From positions 1-6,701 of the forward strand of contig PXSV01000186.1 in NCBI GenBank assembly GCA_003022685.1: a stretch of 6,701 bases of DNA, written 5' to 3'. How positions within the stretch are numbered: position 1 is the stretch's first letter; each line of letters begins with the position of its first letter. The DNA is from Halobacteriales archaeon SW_9_67_24 (GTDB taxonomy: Archaea; Halobacteriota; Halobacteria; Halobacteriales; Halococcaceae). Below, piece after piece: positions 1 to 5,503 of this stretch. The translations under genes were made by a program, and so were the position numbers. The notes beneath the pieces are model-generated. The model was not told the origin of the DNA. It did no database searches and saw only the letters and a program-made list of their open reading frames with translations.

Positions 1-1633
1 GGTCGATACGGACGTCGACCACGGTAGGCACGTCGGCGGCTTTCGCCTCGCCGAGCCGGTCGGCGAGGTTCTCGGGCGAGCGGACGCGCAGCCCCTCAGC
101 CCCGAACCCCTCGGCGATCTTGCGGAAGTCGGTGTCGTGAAAGTCCACGCCAGGGATCTCGTCGTCCATCTGGCGCACCATCCCGAGACTCGTGTCGTTG
201 AGCACCACGAACGTCGGCGCGACGCCGTACTCGACGGCGGTCTCGACACAGGTCATCGTCATCGTGAAGCCGCCGTCGCCCGCGACCGCGATCACGTCCC
301 GATCGGTGGTGATCGCCGCCGACACTGCGGCAGGGCCGGCCCACCCCATCCCGCCGACGCCGCCGCTACCGAAGTAGGTCCGGCGCGCGGGCGTCTGGAG
401 GTAGTTGAGCAACCAAAACCGGTTGTTGCCCGAATCGGCGGTCACGAGCGTGTTCCCGTCCACGATCCCGTCGATCGCCGCGACCGCGCGCTGGGGCAGG
501 ATCGGCTCGCTGTCCGATTCGCACTCGGGGGCCCGGAACGATTCGCGGGCGTTCTCGGCCCGGCCGCGCGCCCAGTCGTTGCCCGGCGCGAACGCCCCGG
601 CGGCCTCTCCGAGCGCGCTCAGGCTCTGCTTCGCGTCGCCGATCAGCCCGACATCGGCGGGGTAGACCCAGCCCGCGTTCCGGGTGTCGACGTCGGCGTG
701 GACGATTGTCTGTTCGTCGGGTCGGATGAACGATTCGGCCCCCCAGTTGGTGTCCATCGGGTTCAGCCGACAGCCGACCACGAGCAGCGTGTCGGCCTCG
801 CTCACCGCCTGGTTCGCGCCCTCGTGGCCGAACGAGCCGATGACGCCCCCCGCGAGGTCGTGGGTTTCGGCGATGGTCGACTTCCCGAGGTAGGAGGTCG
901 TCACCACCGCATCGTAGGTCTCGGCGACCGCTTCGAGTTCGTCGTACGCCCCCGCGGCGTGGATGCCGTTGCCCGCGATGATCACTGGCCGGTCGGCGTT
1001 CGCGAGGTGGCCGGCCGCCCGCTCGACGTCGGTCGCGGTGGGGCTCGCTTCCCAATTTTTCGTCTGTTCCTCGGGCGACCAGAGTGTGGGCGGGTCGTCG
1101 TTCTCGGGAACCTCGGCGGTGACGGTGTCGCCGTCGAGGATCACCGCCGCCGGGCCGGGCCGGCCGGCCGTGGCGTGCTTGAACGCGAGCTGCGTGGAGC
1201 GGAGGGTCTCGTTCGGCGTTCTGGGGAACCACCACTCCTTGGTGATCCCATCGAGGATCTTCGGGAGCGCGAACCCGCCATAGTCGCCGCGGGCCTGCTG
1301 GTAGGGGGCGAGGGTCGAGTAGTCGCCACGTTCGGAGGCTTCGGTGATGACCACCATCGGCGAGGAGCCGAGCCGCGCCTCCATCTGGCCGATCGCGCCG
1401 ATGCTCCCGATCCACGGTCCCTGACCGGTGAGTACGCCTGGCTTCCGGTGGAGTCGGCCGTACATCTCGGCCATCACGCTCGCCTCCCGTTCGTCGCGCG
1501 GCCTGACGACTTCGATCTCCGATTCGGCGAGTGCTTCGAGGAGTTCGATTGCTCGCCCGCCGGGATAGCCGAAGAGGTACTCGACGTCGAGCTGTTCGAG
1601 GGTTCGGACGATTTCGGTGCTGACGTTCGTCAT
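1..1633 (-). CDS. Three-domain ThDP-dependent enzyme, acetolactate synthase/2-oxoacid decarboxylase superfamily (partial, C-terminus off the left edge)
   Basis: Reading the minus strand from the ATG at 1633-1631 gives 544 uninterrupted codons running out of the window. It begins MTNVSTEIVRTLEQL. The N-terminal pyrimidine-binding domain (about residues 4-170) has FGYPGG at 21-26 and a Glu at 48 (in RDERE) where this superfamily carries its catalytic ThDP-activating Glu; it ends with GRPGPAAVIL near 157-166. The central domain starts near 203 and has AGNG at 220-223. The C-terminal domain carries the ThDP/Mg motif: GDG at 452-454, then 24 residues, then ND at 479-480. The usual acetolactate-synthase TSGPGA segment is replaced by TGQGPW (69-74), so the substrate may differ. 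I would not call it ilvB. An in-frame GTG ten codons upstream is a less likely start. The start has no Shine-Dalgarno sequence. The gene is divergent from the E1 operon. The family call is firm; the reaction is unknown. Confidence 0.88.
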   Translation of the reverse strand, partial: MTNVSTEIVRTLEQLDVEYLFGYPGGRAIELLEALAESEIEVVRPRDEREASVMAEMYGRLHRKPGVLTGQGPWIGSIGAIGQMEARLGSSPMVVITEASERGDYSTLAPYQQARGDYGGFALPKILDGITKEWWFPRTPNETLRSTQLAFKHATAGRPGPAAVILDGDTVTAEVPENDDPPTLWSPEEQTKNWEASPTATDVERAAGHLANADRPVIIAGNGIHAAGAYDELEAVAETYDAVVTTSYLGKSTIAETHDLAGGVIGSFGHEGANQAVSEADTLLVVGCRLNPMDTNWGAESFIRPDEQTIVHADVDTRNAGWVYPADVGLIGDAKQSLSALGEAAGAFAPGNDWARGRAENARESFRAPECESDSEPILPQRAVAAIDGIVDGNTLVTADSGNNRFWLLNYLQTPARRTYFGSGGVGGMGWAGPAAVSAAITTDRDVIAVAGDGGFTMTMTCVETAVEYGVAPTFVVLNDTSLGMVRQMDDEIPGVDFHDTDFRKIAEGFGAEGLRVRSPENLADRLGEAKAADVPTVVDVRID

Positions 1634-2213
1634 TGGTGAGTAGCGGATTGGTCGGCTCCACACGTCGGCCCCGGCGGGGAGAGCACGGTCGCAGCAGTCG
1701 TGTGCCCTCGGTCGGGCCGCGAGGCGGACCGGTGTGGCAATACCGCGGGATTTTGGTCCAGGGGTCTTTGTTCTATCGGTCGTTTCGGGACGGGGGGATC
1801 GGCCGGTATCCGCGAACCATCGCCGCGGGCCCGCACGGTCGGGTCGGTTCGTCGGTGGGGCCGCGTGTGAACCCGGGTCACGAAACTATTATGTTCTATC
1901 GCCCTCGATCGAGCGTATGGTTTCCGCCAGCGAACCATCGACTCGCGCGGCTGTCCAGCCAACGTGGCGCTCCAGCGCCGCTCTTCGCGCGATTACGACA
2001 TTTACACCCCTCCTGGCGGACTTCCGAACGCGGGCCATCCCCACCCATCGTGGCCACGACACGGCGTCGCTCCGTCGGTCGCGGCCGAGCGGATCGGGCT
2101 CACCGTGACGGTCGTCCACGGGCATCGATGACGATGCCACGATCGCTCGACCGCCCCGGCCGACATCGCACCGACCGACCGGTCAGCAGCCAGCCGTCCG
2201 ACCCACAAAACCC
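1634..2213. other. 580-base divergent intergenic region
   Basis: This GC-rich stretch separates the minus-strand ThDP enzyme from the plus-strand E1 operon and must hold promoters for both. Open frames in it encode Arg/Ser/Pro-rich, acid-poor peptides unlike the neighbouring proteins, so I annotate no gene. The E1-alpha frame is closed by a TGA at 2106-2108, and no start codon lies in frame between it and 2214. The bases just before both start codons show neither a Shine-Dalgarno sequence nor a TATA box at leaderless distance. One AT-rich promoter-like site lies at 1881-1893. A weaker one (CATTTACA) lies near 1999-2006. Two short words recur about 120 bases apart: TGTTCTATCG (1769, 1892) and GCGAACCATCG (1812, 1930). 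Confidence 0.6.
1881..1893 (+). promoter_or_regulatory. Possible archaeal BRE/TATA promoter
   Basis: CGAAA followed by CTATTATG resembles a haloarchaeal BRE plus TATA element and is the most AT-rich spot of the divergent region. A start about 25 bases downstream would fall near 1915. It could give the E1 operon a leader of about 300 bases. It also sits at leaderless distance from an ATG at 1917 that opens a 63-codon frame (to 2108), but that peptide is acid-poor and unlikely to be real. Direction and use are inferred from sequence only. Confidence 0.3.
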
Positions 2214-3362
2214 ATGAGCACCCACGACGACACCGACCACCGGCACAGCACTGGAGCCACCCAGCCCGACACCGAACCGATCCGCGTGCTCGACGACGAC
2301 GGCCATCTCCTGTCGAGCGCCGAGCCACCGGCGCTGTCCGAGGCGGAGCTCCTCGGGATGTACGCCGACATCAAGCTCGCCCGCCACTTCGATCAGCGGG
2401 CGATCAGCCTCCAGCGCCAGGGCCGGATCGCGACCTACGCACCGATGACCGGCCAGGAGGGCTCGCAGGTCGCCACCGGTCACGCGCTTGACGACGAAGA
2501 CTGGCTGTTCCCGACCTACCGGGATCACGCCGCGAAGTACGTCCACGGGGCCGAGCTGGGCTCGCTGCTCACGACCCTGCGTGGTTACCGCGAGGGGTAC
2601 TCCGACCCGGCGGGCGTCAACCTCCTGCCGGAGTACATCCCGATCGCGACCCAGGTGCCCCACGCGATGGGGATGGCGTGGGGACAGCTCCTCCAGGGCA
2701 ACGACGACACCGCCGTCCTGTGTCATCTCGGGGACGGCGCGACCAGCGAGGGCGACTTCCACGAGGGGCTCAACTTCGCTGGCGTGTTCGACGTCCCCGC
2801 GGTGTTCGTCTGCAACAACAACCAGTGGGCGATCTCGATGCCCCGCGAGCGCCAGACCGCGAGCGAGACCATTGCCGAGAAGGCCCACGCATACGGCATC
2901 GAGGGCGTCCGCGTCGACGGGATGGACCCGCTCGCGGTGTACGCGGTCACCCGCGCGGCGATCAAGAAGGCGAAAGCCCCAACCGACGACGAGCGCCGAC
3001 CGACGCTGATCGAGTCGGTCCAGTACCGCTACGGTGCCCACACCACCGCCGACGATCCGTCGGTCTACCGCGACGAGGCCGAAAGCGAGGCGTGGCGCGA
3101 TCGCGACCCGCTCGACCGCCTCGAAACCTACCTCCACCGGACGGACGTCCTCGACGATGAACGCGAAGCGACGATCGAGGCCCAGGTCGAAGACGAGGTC
3201 GCGGCGGCGATCGAGACCGCCGAGGCGGCCGAGACCTCGCCCGAGCGGATTGTCGAGCACGTCTACGAGGAGACCCCCGATCGACTCGCCGAGCAGCTCG
3301 ACGAGCTGAACGCGCTCCGCGAGAAGTATGGCGACGACGCGTTCGCGGAGGTGTTAGGGTGA
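2214..3362 (+). CDS. pdhA: 2-oxoacid (pyruvate-type) dehydrogenase E1 component, alpha subunit
   Basis: This 382-residue protein has normal length for E1-alpha. With E1-beta it forms the alpha2beta2 ThDP-dependent decarboxylase that transfers an acyl group to the lipoyl E2. It shows a family-typical N-terminus (RVLDDDGHL near 24-32), an RQGRIATYAPMTGQEGSQ core, FPTYRDH at 99-105 with the conserved ThDP-region His, and the ThDP/Mg motif: GDG at 173-175 (GDGATSEGDFHE), then 25 residues, then NNN at 201-203. The loop YGAHTTADDPSVYR (273-286) corresponds to the phosphorylation-loop region of E1-alpha. The C-terminal 80 residues are acidic and probably helical. ATG 2214 is the only start after the upstream in-frame stop that keeps the conserved N-terminus. 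The gene overlaps E1-beta by four bases. The symbol is the family name: sequence alone does not separate pyruvate, branched-chain and other 2-oxoacids as substrate, and haloarchaeal complexes of this type have uncertain substrates. Confidence 0.93.
   Translation: MSTHDDTDHRHSTGATQPDTEPIRVLDDDGHLLSSAEPPALSEAELLGMYADIKLARHFDQRAISLQRQGRIATYAPMTGQEGSQVATGHALDDEDWLFPTYRDHAAKYVHGAELGSLLTTLRGYREGYSDPAGVNLLPEYIPIATQVPHAMGMAWGQLLQGNDDTAVLCHLGDGATSEGDFHEGLNFAGVFDVPAVFVCNNNQWAISMPRERQTASETIAEKAHAYGIEGVRVDGMDPLAVYAVTRAAIKKAKAPTDDERRPTLIESVQYRYGAHTTADDPSVYRDEAESEAWRDRDPLDRLETYLHRTDVLDDEREATIEAQVEDEVAAAIETAEAAETSPERIVEHVYEETPDRLAEQLDELNALREKYGDDAFAEVLG
3347..3353 (+). promoter_or_regulatory. Strong Shine-Dalgarno site for E1-beta
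   Basis: GGAGGTG inside the end of the alpha gene lies five bases before the GTG at 3359. It matches the archaeal 16S anti-Shine-Dalgarno well. It supports the GTG start, and with the 4-base stop/start overlap it indicates translational coupling of the two subunits. Confidence 0.8.
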
Positions 3363-4375
3363 GCTCGGCGACGGCCACGGAGGCGGAATCGGCGACCGAG
3401 CGCCTGACCCTGGTCGAGGGCGTTCGAGAGGGACTCCACACTGAGATGGCACGCGACGACCGCGTGATGGTGCTCGGCGAGGACGTCGGCAAGAACGGCG
3501 GGGTGTTCCGCGCGACCGAGGGGCTCTTCGAGGAGTTCGGCGAGGAGCGGGTCGTGGACACGCCGCTCGCCGAATCGGGGATCGTGGGCTCTTCGATCGG
3601 GCTCGCGCTCTCAGGAATGAAGCCGGTCGCGGAGATGCAGTTCATGGGCTTTGCGTACCCCGCGTTCGACCAGCTCGTGAGTCACGCCGCGCGACTCCGG
3701 AGCCGGAGCCACGGCCAGTACACCTGTCCGATGGTGGTTCGCGCGCCGTACGGCGGCGGGATCCGCGCGCCGGAACACCACTCCGAGTCGAAGGAGGCCT
3801 TCTTCGTCCACGAACCGGGTCTCAAGGTGGTCGTGCCGAGCACGCCAGCGGACGCCAAGGGACTGCTGACGGCGGCGATCCGGGACCCCGACCCTGTGGT
3901 GTTCCTCGAACCCAAACTCATCTACCGCGCGTTCCGCGAGGCGGTTCCCCGCGGTTCGCATGCCGTGCCGCTTGGCGAGGCCGCTGTCCGCCGGGAAGGA
4001 AGTGATGTGTCGGTGTTCACGTGGGGCGCGATGACTCGTCCAGCGTTGATCGCTGCCGGCAACCTCGCAGAAGAGCACGGCGTCGACTGTGAGGTCGTCG
4101 ATGTTCGCACCCTCTCGCCGCTCGATGTCGGGACCGTGGTGGCGTCGTTCGAGAAGACCGGCCGCGCAGCCGTGGTTCACGAAGCGCCGAAGACCGCGGG
4201 AGTCGGCGCGGAGATCGCCACCACGATCCAGGAGGAGGCGCTGTGCTACCAGGAAGCACCAATCAAGCGGATCGCCGGCTTCGACGCGCCGGTGCCGCTG
4301 CACGCGCTCGAGGACTACTACCTGCCCCAGGCGGTGCGAGTTCAGGACGGTATCCTCGAAACGGTCGGGTTCTGA
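3359..4375 (+). CDS. pdhB: 2-oxoacid (pyruvate-type) dehydrogenase E1 component, beta subunit
   Basis: This 338-residue protein has full length for an E1-beta. It partners the alpha subunit encoded immediately upstream; the active sites form at the alpha/beta interfaces. Visible landmarks are VMVLGEDVG (36-44), then GGVFRATEGLFEEFG, DTPLAESGIVG (67-77) whose Glu72 matches the conserved Glu that contacts the ThDP aminopyrimidine, and RAPYGGGIRAPEHHSES (128-144) with the paired His residues of the E1-beta active site. The C-terminal transketolase-like domain includes VDVRTLSPLD and HEAPKTAGVGAEI. Translation starts at a GTG whose last two bases are the first two of the alpha stop codon (GTGA overlap), with a strong Shine-Dalgarno site upstream. 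No lipoyl E2 or dihydrolipoamide dehydrogenase gene follows, so the complex must be completed by unlinked genes. Substrate is unresolved, as for alpha. Confidence 0.93.
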   Translation: MSSATATEAESATERLTLVEGVREGLHTEMARDDRVMVLGEDVGKNGGVFRATEGLFEEFGEERVVDTPLAESGIVGSSIGLALSGMKPVAEMQFMGFAYPAFDQLVSHAARLRSRSHGQYTCPMVVRAPYGGGIRAPEHHSESKEAFFVHEPGLKVVVPSTPADAKGLLTAAIRDPDPVVFLEPKLIYRAFREAVPRGSHAVPLGEAAVRREGSDVSVFTWGAMTRPALIAAGNLAEEHGVDCEVVDVRTLSPLDVGTVVASFEKTGRAAVVHEAPKTAGVGAEIATTIQEEALCYQEAPIKRIAGFDAPVPLHALEDYYLPQAVRVQDGILETVGF

Positions 4376-4478
4376 AGACGACTACGTGCTGGGCTCCGAA
4401 CACCGGCCTACATCGGCAGCGATCCCTCCGCCACCGTCTCGAACGATGAGGACGACCGGCGGACCGTCTCGAATCGGC

Positions 4479-4497
4479 TGTCCGAACATCTCGGACA
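4479..4497. repeat. 19-base palindrome, copy 1 (7-5-7 dyad)
   Basis: TGTCCGA, five-base spacer ACATC, then TCGGACA: seven-base arms are perfectly complementary. In inverted orientation it matches the copy at 4749-4767 at 18 of 19 positions. It starts 103 bases after the E1-beta stop codon. The form is that of an operator for a dimeric regulator, though a short RNA hairpin or element end is also possible. Confidence 0.75.
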
Positions 4498-4526
4498 GAA
4501 TTCGCCAGTCGATCCGTCTCGATGGC

Positions 4527-4534
4527 TCGATTTT
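4527..4534 (+). terminator. Possible T-tract terminator of the E1 operon
   Basis: A run of five T (in CGATTTTTGG) about 155 bases after the E1-beta stop is the first T-tract downstream of the operon on the plus strand. Haloarchaeal termination often uses T-rich tracts without a strong hairpin. The palindrome at 4479-4497 lies upstream of it. This is weak evidence. Confidence 0.25.
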
Positions 4535-4709
4535 TGGAAGATACAACAGAAAAACCACCTTCTGGCTACGTTCGTCCACCATGTCGTCTCGTGAATGCTT
4601 TCCCCCTCCTCGAATAGTTGGCGCGAGGCAATCTCGTGCTGGTGCGTTGACCACCGGGACGGGTCGAGTGATCGTGCGGAGCAAGCCGCTGGACGGGTGC
4701 TTTGATCGT

Positions 4710-4728
4710 CGATCGTGACACACGATCG
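4710..4728. repeat. Perfect 8-base hairpin dyad
   Basis: CGATCGTG and CACGATCG flank a three-base spacer (ACA), giving a perfect eight-pair stem. It lies 20 bases before the second 19-base palindrome, and no T-tract follows on the plus strand, so it does not look like a simple terminator. It could be part of a compact regulatory cluster or a structured transcript. Confidence 0.6.
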
Positions 4729-4748
4729 TTGCTCCGACGAGGACGTCT

Positions 4749-4767
4749 TGTCCGAGATATTCGGACA
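4749..4767. repeat. 19-base palindrome, copy 2 (7-5-7 dyad)
   Basis: TGTCCGA, spacer GATAT, then TCGGACA. The arms are identical to those of the copy at 4479-4497, and the reverse complement differs from it by a single spacer base. Flanking sequence outside the 19 bases does not match in either orientation, which favours a conserved protein-binding site over the ends of a transposon. Confidence 0.75.
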
Positions 4768-5073
4768 TAATTGAATCTCGATGTCGCAAGGTTCTAGAAC
4801 AGCACTATGTATGTTACAGTCGTGATCGAAGCTCGTTTCGACACGCCTGAGCTTAGAATTCCTTTCCCACAGTTTGGCGCTCCGTATTCGTTCTATGGGG
4901 TCCGGAATACTCTTGTCTCAACTATTCTGCTTTTGCGTCTGTGCGTCAGTGTTTGTATTTTGCACAAATATTTGGTCAGATTTGTCGAATGTCGTGGAAC
5001 TGCTTTGACCCCCAAGACTAGTGTGTGAATCAGGTGCCCACATTACCGTAAGTAACGGCCAGGGAGAGCCGTC

Positions 5074-5160
5074 ATGTCGGAGATGGAGGATCTCAAACGG
5101 CGCTTTGGGGTGAGGAAGCGGCCGGACACGAAGGAGCACTCTGAGAACAATTTCGTGTGA
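5074..5160 (+). CDS. Possible 28-residue microprotein or gene remnant
   Basis: ATG 5074 opens a 28-codon frame ending at TGA 5158-5160, beginning MSEMEDLKRRFGVRKR. Two points favour it: a Shine-Dalgarno-like GGGAG (5062-5066) lies seven bases before the ATG, and about three quarters of third codon positions are G or C although the surrounding DNA is AT-rich. The peptide is strongly charged, with a basic middle and no membrane segment. I do not recognise it. It could be a real small protein, or the surviving start of a larger gene cut by rearrangement. No clear promoter is visible at leaderless distance. Confidence 0.3.
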   Translation: MSEMEDLKRRFGVRKRPDTKEHSENNFV

Positions 5161-5283
5161 TGAGTTATAAATCTAATTTCGTTCCCGCTCGCCCCGAGAA
5201 CGATCGGCGCTGTCGGCGGCTGCGTCGGGAGGAAGGGGTACGAGGAGACGAGGTGTGGGGGACGTATCGGCGGTTAACGGTCG

Positions 5284-5294
5284 GGTAAAAAACC
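5284..5294 (-). terminator. T-tract terminator of the paa operon
   Basis: On the minus strand, GGTTTTTTACC lies about 35 bases after the stop of the zinc-ribbon gene: six T (5292 to 5287) with GGT/ACC flanks that could pair weakly. This is the form expected of haloarchaeal intrinsic termination and marks the 3' end of the paa transcript. Confidence 0.5.
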
Positions 5295-5327
5295 AGTGTC
5301 CCGTTGTTCCGCAGTGACGGATGGCGA

Positions 5328-5501
5328 CTATTCGAACTTCTCGAACGGCTGTTCGCAGTCGTGACAGTAGTGCATCGAGCGACAGAGCGACGGGCCTTTG
5401 GGGTGTTCGCGCTCCGTCTCGTTCGATCCGCAGTACGGACATTCGGCGCGGTCGTGCTTGCCGGTCGTGTCGACGCTCGGATCGAGGCTCCTGCGGGGCA
5501 T
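5328..5501 (-). CDS. PaaD-like zinc-ribbon protein (C-terminal domain of PaaD as a separate gene)
   Basis: ATG 5501-5499 gives 57 residues ending at TAG 5330-5328. After about 20 polar residues comes CPYCGS (Cys21, Cys24), then Cys40 in SLCRSMHYC and HYCHDCEQPFEKFE (Cys46, Cys49). This matches the zinc beta-ribbon that ends bacterial PaaD, whose hallmark is a CPxCGS pair, a Cys-x5-Cys-x2-Cys stretch and an EPF-x-x-F tail. The start lies two bases after the paaD stop, so the gene is almost certainly co-translated with it. Expected role: acting with the DUF59 PaaD protein in maturation or assembly of the phenylacetyl-CoA epoxidase, inferred from the fused bacterial form. The larger frame extending upstream overlaps paaD and is not used. 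It is the last gene of the operon and is followed by a T-tract. Confidence 0.85.
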   Translation of the reverse strand: MPRRSLDPSVDTTGKHDRAECPYCGSNETEREHPKGPSLCRSMHYCHDCEQPFEKFE

Positions 5502-5503
5502 GG

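Larger units (their letters stand above)
4376..5327. other. 952-base convergent intergenic region with an AT-rich core
   Basis: The region lies between the 3' ends of the E1 operon and the paa operon. The first 100 bases keep high GC. From about 4520 the composition drops, reaching 38% GC at 4921-4980. Longer frames here lack the GC-rich third positions of the neighbours: a 73-codon plus frame at 4807-5028, a 73-codon minus frame at 4918-5139, and a 135-codon minus frame at 4382-4789. I judge them not to be genes. It contains a pair of 19-base palindromes, a perfect hairpin at 4710-4728, short palindromes at 4791-4800 (GTTCTAGAAC) and 4965-4974 (CAAATATTTG), a 28-codon frame at 5074-5160 and a TATA-like TTATAAAT at 5165-5172. 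This suits an old insertion scar or a regulatory/RNA locus, but I cannot identify a transposase or RNA family. Confidence 0.55.

Noticed and set aside
137..1639. Long 500-codon plus-strand frame opposite the ThDP enzyme
   Set aside because: It is the antisense shadow of a GC-rich gene. The product is Arg/Val/Gly-rich without domains, while the minus strand encodes a clear ThDP-enzyme domain series over the same bases.
366..1661. 431-codon minus-strand frame overlapping the ThDP enzyme
   Set aside because: It is an out-of-frame reading of the same strand giving an Arg/Pro-rich product. The correct frame starts at 1633 and shows FGYPGG, catalytic Glu and GDG-ND motifs.
1917..2108. 63-codon plus-strand frame downstream of the promoter-like site
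   Set aside because: The product is Arg/Ser/Thr-rich with only a few acidic residues, unlike haloarchaeal proteins, and has no recognisable motif.
2100..3260. 386-codon minus-strand frame opposite E1 alpha
   Set aside because: Antisense shadow; no recognisable domain, and the plus strand encodes complete E1 alpha.
4479..4767. Miniature inverted-repeat transposon bounded by the two 19-base dyads
   Set aside because: Similarity stops exactly at the palindromes, no target-site duplication flanks them, and each repeat is itself a palindrome, which is better explained as a binding site or hairpin.
4382..4789. 135-codon minus-strand frame across the palindrome pair
   Set aside because: The repeated (M/L)SE-x-x-GQ in its product comes merely from the two palindromes lying a multiple of three apart. 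Composition is unlike the neighbouring proteins and no domain is visible.
4807..5028. 73-codon plus-strand frame with a hydrophobic stretch
   Set aside because: Third positions are mostly A/T-neutral, there is no Shine-Dalgarno sequence, and the hydrophobic run reflects T-rich DNA. There is not enough to call a gene.
4918..5172. Minus-strand 73-codon GTG frame with TATA-like TTATAAAT (5165-5172) at leaderless distance
   Set aside because: The spacing is suggestive, but the start is GTG, the product is low-complexity Gln/Thr/Asn-rich at its end, and the third positions show no GC bias. The AT-rich context makes a TATA match by chance likely.
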